A stretch of DNA of 64,000 nt from positions 1 through 64,000 of the forward strand of contig NZ_OVCN01000005.1 in NCBI RefSeq assembly GCF_900406815.1. Reading direction: 5' to 3'. Below are positions 1-9,628 of this stretch, in pieces. The number at the start of each line of letters is the position of its first letter. Positions within the stretch are counted from its first letter, which is position 1. The position numbers and the translations under genes are program-made. The notes below the pieces were generated by a model. That model was not told the origin of the DNA, did not search any database, and saw only the letters and a program-made list of their open reading frames with translations. This DNA comes from Acinetobacter haemolyticus (GTDB taxonomy: Bacteria; Pseudomonadota; Gammaproteobacteria; Pseudomonadales; Moraxellaceae).

Positions 1-158
1 GTTCTAATCAACGTATAAATTATAAAAATAATAACTTTTAATAATTTACATTTAACTACTAATAAAAAATAGTTTTAACAATTTTACAAATTAATATCAT
101 TCAACATTTCTCATAAATAGTTTTAAATAAAATATTATTTTTTAAAAAGAATTTCCTA

Positions 159-596
159 ATGATTTCACGAGATGAGCTAAAGAAAATTGCCGTTGATTTT
201 AGAAATGCCTTAGATCAAGTAACAAGCGGATTTATCGTGGGAAATTTTAGTAAATTTCCAAAAGAATGTGGAGCTGATGCCTGTGATCTATTACAACATT
301 ATCTTTGGTATAATTATGAGATCAAAACAGAATATCGTACAGGAAAAGTTCAGGTATCTAGTCGCTCTTTAGAGACTTTACATTGCTATCTTGTCGCAAA
401 TGGTATCATCATTGATATCACAGCTGATCAATTTAATAAGGAGCAATTCCAAAAAGTAATTGCTTGTGAAAGTAATACCTATCCTCTATTACCTTATTTT
501 AAATATGTGCGCACTAAAGGTGATGAACAATTAGGTCAATTGAACAGTTATCAAGAATCTATATATAAAAAGGTATTAGAATGTTTAAATAAATAA
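159..596 (+). CDS. Hypothetical protein, papain/transglutaminase-like motifs
   Basis: This 145-residue protein has no signal peptide or membrane segment. Three short motifs resemble a small cysteine-peptidase-like family of unknown role: FPKECG with Cys37 (a second Cys at 42), LETLHCYL with His75, and IIDITADQF with Asp86. Their order Cys-His-Asp fits a papain-like triad, which is an inference. The gene stands alone in very AT-rich sequence beyond the 3' end of the tmRNA gene, with only a weak AAAGAA ribosome site. That position is typical of integrated DNA, but no integrase is visible. The reading frame is sound; the function is unknown. Confidence 0.7.
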   Translation: MISRDELKKIAVDFRNALDQVTSGFIVGNFSKFPKECGADACDLLQHYLWYNYEIKTEYRTGKVQVSSRSLETLHCYLVANGIIIDITADQFNKEQFQKVIACESNTYPLLPYFKYVRTKGDEQLGQLNSYQESIYKKVLECLNK

Positions 597-756
597 ATTT
601 TGGTAATCAAAAGCTTTATATGAGAGTGTGTTTTAGTACAAATCATTGACTGCTCCAATGATATGAGTCAGGTATATAAAGTATCAACCACCCTTTCATA
701 GATAGTTATCAAAGTTAATCGTTTCGCTCTAAAATATATATCTTTTTAAAATAAAT

Positions 757-791
757 AAAAAAGCCTTTAAGTATTAAACTTAAAGGCTTTT
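757..791. terminator. Bidirectional intrinsic terminator between the orphan gene and ssrA
   Basis: A 12-bp perfect stem (761-772 with 778-789, AAGCCTTTAAGT) with a 5-base loop is flanked by A and T runs on both sides. It can end the plus-strand gene at 159-596 and the minus-strand tmRNA transcript. Nothing else is visible in 597-824. Confidence 0.8.
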
Positions 792-824
792 CTATGTTTC
801 ATCGGATTACTCCGAATCGAATTT

Positions 825-1184
825 TGGTGGAGGTGGCGGGAGTTGAACCCGCGTCCGCCAGCACTACACTCGAGAATACTACATGCTTAGATATCGTCTA
901 TTGTTTTAACACCAAGTGACCCGACGAACAGGGTACGAAGTGCGATCCTCTAAGTTTGGTATAAAGCCCCGAGGCTTGACTCTATACGGACTTGTGTGCG
1001 TGCGCTTCAGTCGGGTTCCCAGACCACAAGTATTCTAGGAAGCGGACAAGCGGCCCTTAGGCAGCTAGAGCGTAAGTTTCGTCGTTTGCGACTATTTAAA
1101 TGCAAATTTTATTTACGAGAGAAAATGCGCTCTCGGCATGCATCTATGAGTTTCATCACCAGCGTCGAAGCCAGAGACACCCCC
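825..1184 (-). ncRNA. ssrA: Transfer-messenger RNA (tmRNA)
   Basis: tmRNA rescues stalled ribosomes by acting first as an alanyl-tRNA and then as a short mRNA. The 5' end GGGGGUG pairs with CACCUCC just before the encoded ACCA at the 3' end, giving a 7-bp acceptor stem. The T arm GGGUUCAACUCCC is intact and the molecule is 360 nt, the usual length. The tag frame lies near the middle. A TATGAT box at 1198-1203 (minus) is a plausible -10. Its protein partner smpB is at 62346-62822. The 3' end of ssrA is a common attachment site for genomic islands. Confidence 0.97.
1057..1089 (-). other. tmRNA proteolysis-tag reading frame (ANDETYALAA)
   Basis: Inside ssrA, codons from the resume codon GCA at 1089 down to TAA at 1057 read A-N-D-E-T-Y-A-L-A-A-stop. 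It differs from the E. coli tag ANDENYALAA only at position 5 and keeps the ALAA end recognised by ClpXP. Confidence 0.95.
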
Positions 1185-1306
1185 AAAGTACAGCGCAATC
1201 ATAGCATAGATCTATAGAATTAATATCTTAATTTCTAACCAATCAGCTAAATATGCGCTTATGTTCTTATATAGTTCCTCAACTTATTTTTTCAAGGTCT
1301 ATATAT

Positions 1307-1336
1307 AAAAAAGCCACCACAACGGCAGCTTTTTTT
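1307..1336 (-). terminator. Intrinsic terminator after the ggt remnant
   Basis: On the minus strand an A-run, a GC-containing stem with two G-U pairs (GCTGCC/GGTGGC), a 5-base loop and a T-run form a terminator directly after the stop codon of the ggt remnant. It appears to be the original ggt terminator. Confidence 0.6.
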
Positions 1337-1346
1337 AAAATATCGG

Positions 1347-1535
1347 CTATAACGCGCCATTCCCCAAAACAATGCCTTCACGACGTGGATCGACTCCACC
1401 TGCATATTTGCTCTGATTATACATATTCACTTTCATAATCGTCGCAATGCCGCTAGTTTGTGCGGTATTAGACACCCCGTGCCCCTTTGCTTTTAAACCT
1501 TCAATCAACTGATTTAACTGTAAATTCAACCATGT
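1347..1535 (-). pseudogene. ggt: Gamma-glutamyltransferase C-terminal remnant
   Basis: The frame reads like the last about 60 residues of gamma-glutamyltransferase: LKAKGHGV, then SGIATIM, then GGVDPRREGIVLG, which matches the family's C-terminal DPRREG element. A whole enzyme has over 500 residues. Here the frame closes upstream at about 1574, and the only start candidate is a TTG at 1529. No catalytic Thr or substrate-binding region remains. The natural terminator is still attached. The break lies next to the copA promoter, so the copper module probably replaced the rest of the gene; that is inference. Confidence 0.65.
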
Positions 1536-1581
1536 TGATTTATAAAAGTATATTTCAATCCAATATTTATACGGTTAGTAC

Positions 1582-1612
1582 TTGACCTTCCTATAATGGT
1601 AAGGTCTATGCT
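1582..1612 (+). promoter_or_regulatory. CueR-type promoter/operator for copA
   Basis: A -35 TTGACC (1582-1587) and a -10 TATGCT (1607-1612) are separated by exactly 19 bp, the overlong spacer typical of MerR-family activation. The spacer carries the imperfect dyad ACCTTCC...GTAAGGT, matching CueR sites. This predicts copper-induced transcription of copA and cueR. Confidence 0.85.
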
Positions 1613-1646
1613 TTAAGCAATCAAAGAATATTTATAGGTAAATCCC

Positions 1647-4118
1647 ATGGGAACCGACATAAATCAAAGATTAAGCTTACAAATTGAAGGTATGACTTGT
1701 GCAAGCTGTGTAAGTCGTGTTGAAAATGCTATTAAAAAAGTTGATAGTGTGCGATCAGCCTCAGTAAATTTAGCCACTGAGCGTGCAGACATTACACTTA
1801 ATAAGCCTTTAGATCGTCAATTATTAATTCATGCAATTGAACAAGCAGGCTATGATGTTCCCCAAGACAGAATTGAATTATCTATAAAAGGTATGACCTG
1901 TGCCTCATGTGTTGGTCGTGTCGAGAAAGCACTCAAAGCCGTCTCTGGTGTCACTGAAGCGAATGTCAATCTTGCAACTGAACGAGCAACAGTAAGTGGT
2001 TCGGCAAGTGTAGAGGCATTGATCGCAGCAATAGATAAAGCTGGATATGATGCTGTAGAAATTCAAGCTTCGATTGCCGATCCATCTGAGCAGCTTCAGA
2101 AAAAAGATCAAGAACGCGCTGAACTTAAACGGGATTTAATTCTTGCCACGCTTTTTGCTTTGCCTGTGTTTATTCTTGAAATGGGCTCTCATCTAATTCC
2201 AAGCTTTCATCATCTGATTGCTCAAACCATTGGGATGCAAAATAGTTGGTACATACAATTCGTACTGACTACCCTTGTTTTAACGATTTCAGGTAGAAGA
2301 TTTTATTTAAAAGGCATCCCCGCTTTAGTTCGTCTAGCACCAGATATGAATTCTTTGGTAGCCGTTGGAACATTAGCTGCATATCTATTTTCTATAGTGG
2401 CTACCTTCTTTCCAAACACACTCCCTTCGGGAACAGTCAATGTTTATTATGAAGCTGCTGCGGTTATTGTTGCTTTAATCTTACTTGGTCGTTTTCTTGA
2501 AGCAAAAGCAAAAGGACGTACTTCAGAAGCGATTCAACGTTTAGTCAGTTTACAAGCTAAAACAGCTCATGTTCACCGTGATGGAAAAATGCTTGAGATT
2601 GCAATTGATCAAGTTATTGCTGGTGACACGGTGATTGTAAAACCTGGCGAAAGAATACCTGTTGATGGAAAAGTGACTGATGGAAATAGTTTTGTCGATG
2701 AATCCATGATTACAGGTGAACCGATACCTGTTGAGAAAGTGATTGGTAGCTATGTGGTAGGTGGTACGATTAATCAAAATGGAACACTCACTTTTACAGC
2801 ATTAGCCGTTGGTGGTGAAACCATGCTGGCGCAAATAATTCGCTTAGTTGAGCAAGCACAAGGCTCTAAAATGCCGATTCAAGCGGTAGTCGATAAAATT
2901 ACCTTATGGTTCGTACCAGCAGTAATGTTTTCAGCAGTGCTGACATTCTTAGTTTGGTTAATTTTCGGCCCATCTCCTGCCCTAACTTTTGCCTTAGTAA
3001 ATGCAGTCGCAGTACTGATTATCGCTTGTCCATGTGCTATGGGTTTGGCAACACCTACATCGATCATGGTGGGTACAGGTCGTGGTGCAGAATTAGGCGT
3101 GTTGTTCCGTAAAGGCGAAGCTTTACAGCTATTAAAAGATGCAAAAATTGTAGCTGTTGATAAAACAGGTACTTTAACTGAGGGACATCCAGAATTAACT
3201 GATTTTAAAGTCACATCTCAGTTTGAACGAGATCAAGTTTTGGCTGCTGTAGCTGCTGTTGAATCCCGATCAGAACATCCTATCGCAAAAGCGATTGTTG
3301 ATCAGGCCAAGCTAGAGAACTTGGTTCTTCCTAAAGTTGATCGCTTTGATTCGGTTACGGGTATGGGTGTATCTGCAGTGATCAATGATGATATTCAAAT
3401 TAATATTGGTGCTGATCGTTATATGCAGCAGCTCGGTATTGAAGTACAACCCTTCGCAACAACTGCTTTACGTTTAGGTGATGAAGGTAAATCACCACTT
3501 TATGTTGCGATGAATGGTCAACTAGCAGGAATTATAGCGGTTGCTGATCCAATTAAATCCACGACTCCCGCAGCGATTCAAGCTTTACACCAATTAGGGC
3601 TGAAAGTCGCAATGATCACTGGAGATAATGCACGTACTGCTCAGGCAATTGCAAAACAATTAGGAATTGATGAGGTGATCGCTGAAGTCTTACCTGAAGG
3701 AAAAGTTAATGCAGTCAAAGAGCTAAAATCCCAATATGGTCATATTGTCTTTGTTGGTGATGGAATTAATGATGCCCCTGCATTAGCTGAAGCCGATGTA
3801 GGTGTAGCGATAGGTACAGGTACAGATGTTGCAATTGAATCGGCAGATGTCGTGCTCATGTCTGGCAATATGCAAGGTGTAACAAATGCAATCGCCTTAT
3901 CCAAAGCCACAATCGGCAACATTCATCAAAACCTATTTTGGGCTTTTGCTTATAACACCATGCTAATTCCTGTTGCCGCTGGAATATTATATCCAAACTA
4001 TGGAATTTTAATGTCACCCATCTTTGCTGCAGGAGCTATGGCATTATCTAGCGTCTTTGTATTAGGAAATGCACTACGTCTACGTCGTTTTCAACCACCC
4101 TCAGTACATCTAGGTTGA
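1647..4118 (+). CDS. copA: Cu(+)-exporting P-type ATPase CopA
   Basis: CopA pumps Cu(I) from cytoplasm to periplasm using ATP. The 823-residue protein has two N-terminal heavy-metal domains with GMTCASC motifs (Cys18/Cys21 and Cys85/Cys88). P1B membrane helices follow, then the CPC ion-binding motif (461-463), the phosphorylated DKTGT (Asp505), the P-domain MITGDN and GDGIND motifs, and a C-terminal helix pair. Length and order are normal for a two-HMA CopA. The gene is led by a CueR-type promoter and followed after 10 bp by cueR. CPC with two MTCASC domains points to Cu(I)/Ag(I) rather than zinc. Confidence 0.97.
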   Translation: MGTDINQRLSLQIEGMTCASCVSRVENAIKKVDSVRSASVNLATERADITLNKPLDRQLLIHAIEQAGYDVPQDRIELSIKGMTCASCVGRVEKALKAVSGVTEANVNLATERATVSGSASVEALIAAIDKAGYDAVEIQASIADPSEQLQKKDQERAELKRDLILATLFALPVFILEMGSHLIPSFHHLIAQTIGMQNSWYIQFVLTTLVLTISGRRFYLKGIPALVRLAPDMNSLVAVGTLAAYLFSIVATFFPNTLPSGTVNVYYEAAAVIVALILLGRFLEAKAKGRTSEAIQRLVSLQAKTAHVHRDGKMLEIAIDQVIAGDTVIVKPGERIPVDGKVTDGNSFVDESMITGEPIPVEKVIGSYVVGGTINQNGTLTFTALAVGGETMLAQIIRLVEQAQGSKMPIQAVVDKITLWFVPAVMFSAVLTFLVWLIFGPSPALTFALVNAVAVLIIACPCAMGLATPTSIMVGTGRGAELGVLFRKGEALQLLKDAKIVAVDKTGTLTEGHPELTDFKVTSQFERDQVLAAVAAVESRSEHPIAKAIVDQAKLENLVLPKVDRFDSVTGMGVSAVINDDIQINIGADRYMQQLGIEVQPFATTALRLGDEGKSPLYVAMNGQLAGIIAVADPIKSTTPAAIQALHQLGLKVAMITGDNARTAQAIAKQLGIDEVIAEVLPEGKVNAVKELKSQYGHIVFVGDGINDAPALAEADVGVAIGTGTDVAIESADVVLMSGNMQGVTNAIALSKATIGNIHQNLFWAFAYNTMLIPVAAGILYPNYGILMSPIFAAGAMALSSVFVLGNALRLRRFQPPSVHLG

Positions 4119-4128
4119 GGAGAATAAG

Positions 4129-4587
4129 ATGAATATTGGTAAAGTCTCTCAAGCTTCAGGGGTCTCAACCAAAATGATTCGATACTATGAACAGATTGGT
4201 TTGATCCCGACTGCGGGGCGTAATAATGCAGGTTATCGCTCCTACTCAGCGACTGATGTTGAACGTTTAAAGTTTATCAAGCGAAGTCGAGAATTGGGAT
4301 TTTCAGTTGTGGAAATCTCAGATTTGCTTGATCTGTGGAATGATCGCAATCGACAAAGTGCTGATGTAAAACGCTTAGCACTCGGACATATTGAGAAATT
4401 AGAACAACGCATAAACGACTTACAGCAAATGGCGAATACGCTGAAAGATTTAATCAATTGTTGCGCAGGTGATGATCGACCTGAATGTCCGATTCTTGAG
4501 GGTCTCAAAGAACCGAGCAATGAAAATAAGGAACAGCATCACCATAATGACCTGCTGTCAATTTCACCATTAGCGAAGAAAAAATAA
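4129..4587 (+). CDS. cueR: Copper-responsive MerR-family regulator CueR
   Basis: CueR is a Cu(I)/Ag(I)-sensing activator that distorts 19-bp-spacer promoters. The 152-residue protein starts with a MerR winged helix (NIGKVSQASGVSTKMIRYYE), has a dimerisation helix and ends with metal ligands Cys112 and Cys120 in CCAGDDRPECPIL. Ser77, which marks sensors of monovalent ions, is present. A GAGGAG ribosome site precedes the ATG. The C-terminal extension beyond residue 125 is polar with three adjacent His and is longer than in E. coli CueR. It is co-transcribed with copA, so the regulator is probably autoregulated. Confidence 0.94.
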   Translation: MNIGKVSQASGVSTKMIRYYEQIGLIPTAGRNNAGYRSYSATDVERLKFIKRSRELGFSVVEISDLLDLWNDRNRQSADVKRLALGHIEKLEQRINDLQQMANTLKDLINCCAGDDRPECPILEGLKEPSNENKEQHHHNDLLSISPLAKKK

Positions 4588-4596
4588 GGTATTAAA

Positions 4597-4620
4597 AAGG
4601 GCTACGAAAATGTAGCCCTT
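4597..4620. terminator. Terminator between cueR and copZ
   Basis: A 9-bp perfect stem AAGGGCTAC/GTAGCCCTT with a 6-base loop lies between the converging cueR and copZ genes. The A-run before it makes it a better terminator for the minus-strand copZ transcript. Confidence 0.65.
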
Positions 4621-4639
4621 AAACTTTGTCTAAATGATT

Positions 4640-4828
4640 TTAGCGCGGTGGGAAACCTGCTTCAGTCAATGCTTCAGCAACCTGCTCTTGTGTTGCTGTT
4701 GTTTCAACTGTCACTTTACGACTTGGTGGATCAGCAATCACTTTAGCATTTGCATCCAAAGCTTGAATTGCTCGAGTAACACCGCGAGCACAACCACCAC
4801 ACGTCATATTCTCTACATAGAATTCCAT
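4640..4828 (-). CDS. copZ: Copper chaperone, HMA domain (CopZ-like)
   Basis: This 62-residue protein is a single heavy-metal-associated domain. Its metal loop NMTCGGC has Cys10 and Cys13, followed by a helix and the ferredoxin-like fold ending at AGFPP. Such proteins carry Cu(I) to CopA-type pumps in the cytoplasm. It faces the cueR gene and has its own CueR-type promoter (4861-4891), so it should be induced together with copA. The loop has GG between the cysteines rather than the AS seen in CopA. Confidence 0.88.
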   Translation of the reverse strand: MEFYVENMTCGGCARGVTRAIQALDANAKVIADPPSRKVTVETTATQEQVAEALTEAGFPPR

Positions 4829-4860
4829 GATATCTCTCCAATAAAATAGATGGTTAATAG

Positions 4861-4891
4861 AATATATTCCTTCCCATCATTGTAAGGTCAA
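4861..4891 (-). promoter_or_regulatory. CueR-type promoter/operator for copZ
   Basis: On the minus strand TTGACC (4886-4891) and TATATT (4861-4866) are separated by 19 bp carrying ACCTTAC...GGAAGG. This has the same geometry and half-sites as the copA promoter and is 33 bases upstream of the copZ ATG. Confidence 0.85.
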
Positions 4892-4943
4892 GCGATTTTT
4901 TACTTGATCCTCTTTTAGAGTTAGGTTACACCTTAGCTACAAG

Positions 4944-4973
4944 AAAAAACTCGGAGAACAACTCCAAGTTTAA
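4944..4973 (-). terminator. Terminator after the emrAB-like operon
   Basis: On the minus strand a 9-bp stem (AACTTGGAG/CTCCGAGTT, one G-U pair) with a 5-base loop is followed by a run of six T. It lies 31 bp after the EmrB-like stop codon. Confidence 0.75.
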
Positions 4974-5001
4974 TTCAATGATTTCCATTTAAGTCATGCG
5001 A

Positions 5002-6528
5002 TTAATGTGGTGCAGGGCCACCTACTATCGGCTTAGGTTTAGGACTTAACCAAATCAAAATACTCGCAAATACAAATACCATCGCCAAAATCATAAATAC
5101 ATGATTGGCTGAGATCGTAATTGCTTCTTTATCCACTAAGTTTGCAATCATGTCTAAAGTTGCATCAGAAGAAAATCCATTTTGCATCAGGGTATTTTGA
5201 ACCTCTTGTGGATGCAGTGAATTGACCATTTCACTACGCGCGACTTTGGCATGATCATCCCAGATCGTGACCGCAATAGAAGCACCGATTGCCCCTGCCA
5301 TCGTTCTTAAGAAATTCATTAAACCTGCCGCAGATGCCATTTCTTGCGGTAATACCGAACCCATTGCAATATTGGACAATGGAATAAAGAAGAATGGCAC
5401 AGCAAAGCCCTGTAAAATCTGTGGCCAAGCCAAAGCCATAAAGTCGGCATCTGTGACCCAAAATGCGCGCATCAAAGTCACTACCCCCAGCAACGCCAGA
5501 CCAAAGCTGGCCAATGCACGTGGATCATATTTGGTTGCTAGTTTTGCCACAATCGGCGACATGGTCAAACTGCCAAAGCCCATGGTTGCAGTCAGATAAC
5601 CTGCCCATGTGGCGGTATAACCCAAGTTGATTTGCAGCCATTGGGGAATTAACACAATACTGCCAAAAAATGAACCAAAGCCAAAGGCTAAAGCAAGTAC
5701 TGAAATACTAAAGCCACGATGTCGGAACACGTATAAATTCACAACAGGATGCTTTTCCGTCAACTCCCAAATCATAAACACGATAAAACCGATCACGGCG
5801 ACTAAAGCGAGAATAATAATACTGCTACTGTTAAACCAATCTCGCTCATGTCCAAGATCAAGCATCAACTGCAATGCTCCGATCCACAGCACCAATAAAC
5901 CTAAACCTATCGCATCTATCCGTAGTTTTTCAGTCTTGGTTTCAGCCACTTTTAATAAACGACTTGCAGCCAATACACAGAAAATACCAACAGGAATATT
6001 AATAAAGAAGATCCAATGCCAGGACAAATTATCGCTAATCAAGCCACCAAGGATAGGCCCCAAAATCGGTCCAACCACGGTGGTCATCGCCCAAAGTCCC
6101 ATGGCTTGTGAATGTTTTTCTGGTGGGAAAATCCGCATCAACAATGTTTGGCTCAAAGGCATGAGTGGACCACCACACAGTCCCTGTCCGATACGGAAAA
6201 ACACGAGCATTTCCAGTGAAGTCGCCAAACCGCAGAGGAATGAAAAGAGCGTAAAACCCACCAATCCAAACACAAAGACCCGAACTGTACCAAAACGTCC
6301 TGCCAACCAACCTGTTAAAGGCACACAAATCGCTTCAGCAACGGCATAGGACGTGATGACCCATGTTCCTTGTGAACTGGAAACAGCCAAATTCCCTGTA
6401 ATATGAGGAACGGAAACATTAGCAATCGTGGTATCTAGGACCACCATAAAATTTGAAAGTGCAATGACAAAAGCAGCAAGCAGTAAGCGCCCACCACTCA
6501 GTTCAGCAAAAGGATTTTGAGTTTTCAT
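5002..6528 (-). CDS. emrB: DHA2 family multidrug efflux MFS permease (EmrB-type)
   Basis: This 508-residue integral membrane protein has the length and about 14 hydrophobic segments of the DHA2 (EmrB/QacA) drug:H+ antiporters. It opens with the segment VVLDTTIANVSVPHI, whose Asp is typical of the family, and has the motif-A-like GWLAGRFG loop and a motif-C-like VVGPILGPILGG. It follows the HlyD-type adaptor gene after 6 bp, as in EmrAB systems that export hydrophobic compounds through an outer-membrane channel. No TolC-like gene or local regulator is present. The substrate cannot be read from sequence. Confidence 0.9.
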   Translation of the reverse strand: MKTQNPFAELSGGRLLLAAFVIALSNFMVVLDTTIANVSVPHITGNLAVSSSQGTWVITSYAVAEAICVPLTGWLAGRFGTVRVFVFGLVGFTLFSFLCGLATSLEMLVFFRIGQGLCGGPLMPLSQTLLMRIFPPEKHSQAMGLWAMTTVVGPILGPILGGLISDNLSWHWIFFINIPVGIFCVLAASRLLKVAETKTEKLRIDAIGLGLLVLWIGALQLMLDLGHERDWFNSSSIIILALVAVIGFIVFMIWELTEKHPVVNLYVFRHRGFSISVLALAFGFGSFFGSIVLIPQWLQINLGYTATWAGYLTATMGFGSLTMSPIVAKLATKYDPRALASFGLALLGVVTLMRAFWVTDADFMALAWPQILQGFAVPFFFIPLSNIAMGSVLPQEMASAAGLMNFLRTMAGAIGASIAVTIWDDHAKVARSEMVNSLHPQEVQNTLMQNGFSSDATLDMIANLVDKEAITISANHVFMILAMVFVFASILIWLSPKPKPIVGGPAPH

Positions 6529-6534
6529 AGCTAA

Positions 6535-7683
6535 TTACTTCGATGCGAGGTCAATATCCGCTTGCATCGACAAACCCACCCGCAATGGATGCTCAGCCAG
6601 TTCTTTAGGATCAAGCTTAATTCGCACAGGCAGACGCTGCACCACCTTGATCCAATTACCTGTTGCATTTTGAGCTGGAATCAATGCAAAAGCTGCACCC
6701 GTACCCCCAGAAAAACCTTGCACTGTGCCGTGATAAACGACTTCACCCCCATACAGATCTGAGGTTAAAGAAACCTTTTGCCCAGCTTTTACTTTGGCGA
6801 GTTGGCTTTCTTTAAAATTGGCATCTACATATAAATCAGAAACTGGAACAACTGACATCATCACGGTGCCCGGCGCAACACGTTGTCCAATCTGAATATT
6901 ACGGCGCGCGATCACTCCATTAACAGGCGCACGAATCACTGTCCGTTCTAAATCAAGTTGTGCTTGATCAACATGCGCTTTTGCCACAAGAACGTCAGGC
7001 GTTGATGCTTCATTTACCCCCTGAATCAATGCTTCATTTGCAGCAAAGGTACTTTCCGCAGCTTTACGACTTGAACTTGCTTGCGCCAATCCTGCTTGTG
7101 CTAAATCCAGACTGGCTTTGGCAGTCGAGACTGAGCTTTGTGCTTTACTCAACTCTTCTTTAGAAATTGCTCCCGTCGCAGCCAACTCATTACGGCGCTT
7201 CAGTTCTAATACTGCACGATCATAATCAGCTTGAGCTTTGGTCACTTGCGCTTGCGCACTGCTGATTTCATCATTACGCACTACCACTTGCGAATTTAAA
7301 GAACGGCTATTGGCTTGGCTTTGTTTATACTGACGCTGTGCTTTGGCTAGTTCAGCTTGAGCTTGCGCCAATTGGATTTTGGCATCACGCTCATCAATAC
7401 GAACCAATACATCACCCCGTTTGACCTGTTGCGTATCTTTAACCAGCACTTCAGCCACTTGCCCGTTAACCATTGAGGTCACTTGTGCGGTTTCTGCACC
7501 AACATACGCATTATCAGTACTGACGGAATGATTAAAAAACAATGCCCAAATCGCATACAAAATGGCAGCGAGGATCAGAATAAGCATAAAAAAACCAAGA
7601 AATTTCTTACGCTTTGCTTTCATAGCATCATCTGTTGCAACATCTGCACCTATATTCTGCTGATTTGCTTGGGCATCATTCAT
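6535..7683 (-). CDS. emrA: HlyD/EmrA-family membrane fusion protein
   Basis: This 382-residue periplasmic adaptor links the inner-membrane permease to an outer-membrane channel. A cytoplasmic stretch is followed by one membrane helix (about 29-50, FLGFFMLILILAAILYAIWALFF). Then come a lipoyl-type beta segment (NAYVGAETAQVTSMVNGQVAEV), a long Ala/Gln-rich coiled-coil hairpin (about 105-225), the returning lipoyl half (IRAPVNGVIARRNIQIGQRV) and a beta-barrel end. It is first in an operon with the EmrB-like permease. The gene names are by family; the drug range is unknown. Confidence 0.9.
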   Translation of the reverse strand: MNDAQANQQNIGADVATDDAMKAKRKKFLGFFMLILILAAILYAIWALFFNHSVSTDNAYVGAETAQVTSMVNGQVAEVLVKDTQQVKRGDVLVRIDERDAKIQLAQAQAELAKAQRQYKQSQANSRSLNSQVVVRNDEISSAQAQVTKAQADYDRAVLELKRRNELAATGAISKEELSKAQSSVSTAKASLDLAQAGLAQASSSRKAAESTFAANEALIQGVNEASTPDVLVAKAHVDQAQLDLERTVIRAPVNGVIARRNIQIGQRVAPGTVMMSVVPVSDLYVDANFKESQLAKVKAGQKVSLTSDLYGGEVVYHGTVQGFSGGTGAAFALIPAQNATGNWIKVVQRLPVRIKLDPKELAEHPLRVGLSMQADIDLASK

Positions 7684-7898
7684 ACGTTATTCCTGAAAAT
7701 TAAAACGACTTTTTTTACTGTTGGTTTAATCAGCAGATCAGCTTAATTTTGGAAACTTAACCGAATGTTAAAAATGAACTTAAAAAGGCATAAAAAAGAT
7801 CTCATTATTCTGAAAAATAAAAATGCGACCTCTAAAAACTCAAACTTTTAGCACTCATATCGATATTTACTTGCGGTACAAATTTTTTAGAAATAAAA

Positions 7899-7918
7899 AA
7901 AGCGTCACAAGACGCTTT
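7899..7918. terminator. Terminator after the thioesterase gene
   Basis: An 8-bp perfect stem AAAGCGTC/GACGCTTT with an ACAA loop sits 18 bp past the minus-strand thioesterase stop, with a T-run on that strand. The rest of 7684-7935 is AT-rich and shows no gene. Confidence 0.75.
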
Positions 7919-7935
7919 AGTATTTAGTTTCCGAC

Positions 7936-8433
7936 CTAGAATGCATAAGAAGCGATGGCCGTTGCAATCGGTTTCTCTTCATCATTGACCATGGTCATAC
8001 GCATCGTACACCCCTTGCGACCTAGACGTAATGTTTCTGCACGAGCAATGAAATATTTACCCCGACCAGGTGATAAGTAATCCACTCGCATATCTACTGT
8101 CGCGAGACGTGAGACCTTTTTAATCGTATCAGGTAAATCTTCAGGTGAAGCTCGGCGATAAAGCTGCTCCATCGCAACCACTCCACCAATACTATCTAAC
8201 ATCGTTGCAGCCACACCACCATGCAAAATTTGGAAAGCCATATTACCGATCAGTTCAGCTTGCATGTCGATATAGCCCTCGATTTGATCATCGACCACTC
8301 GCATGACCATGCCACAGTGCTTAAAAAATGGTGAAGAATTAAATGCTTTACAAAGCTGTTTTAAGACCACGCCATGATCGGCTTTAGCACCTAACTGAAT
8401 ATTACCTGTCCAGTTTTTCTTTACATCATTCAT
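7936..8433 (-). CDS. Hotdog-fold acyl-CoA thioesterase, PaaI/YigI-like
   Basis: This 165-residue protein has the single-hotdog signature of PaaI-type thioesterases: LHGGVAATMLDSIGG at about residues 89-103, with the HGG turn and the Asp on the central helix. A beta-sheet with VDMRVDYLSP follows. It should hydrolyse an acyl- or aryl-CoA in the cytoplasm; the substrate is not visible. It is a single gene, divergent from hemB, with its own terminator. The length is about 20-30 residues above the minimal PaaI because of an N-terminal extension. Confidence 0.8.
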   Translation of the reverse strand: MNDVKKNWTGNIQLGAKADHGVVLKQLCKAFNSSPFFKHCGMVMRVVDDQIEGYIDMQAELIGNMAFQILHGGVAATMLDSIGGVVAMEQLYRRASPEDLPDTIKKVSRLATVDMRVDYLSPGRGKYFIARAETLRLGRKGCTMRMTMVNDEEKPIATAIASYAF

Positions 8434-8562
8434 ACGCTGTCTAAATCCAAAGGAACGATAAACATCCCATTATTTTGTACAAATCTAAAAATATGGGGCT
8501 ACAATAGCTAAGTTTCTTAATTGACCTAAGCCGCTAAGCTCTCCCTAGCAAGACTTAAATAA

Positions 8563-9618
<1,056 letters not shown>

Positions 9619-9628
9619 AGCTCCAACT

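Noticed and set aside
996..1217. Open frame of 73 codons on the plus strand
   Set aside because: It lies antisense to the tmRNA gene, whose structure and tag frame are clear; the frame is incidental.
5627..6349. Long 240-codon open frame antisense to the EmrB-like gene
   Set aside because: It is Lys/Pro/Ile-rich without domain motifs and mirrors the coding strand of a clear MFS permease.
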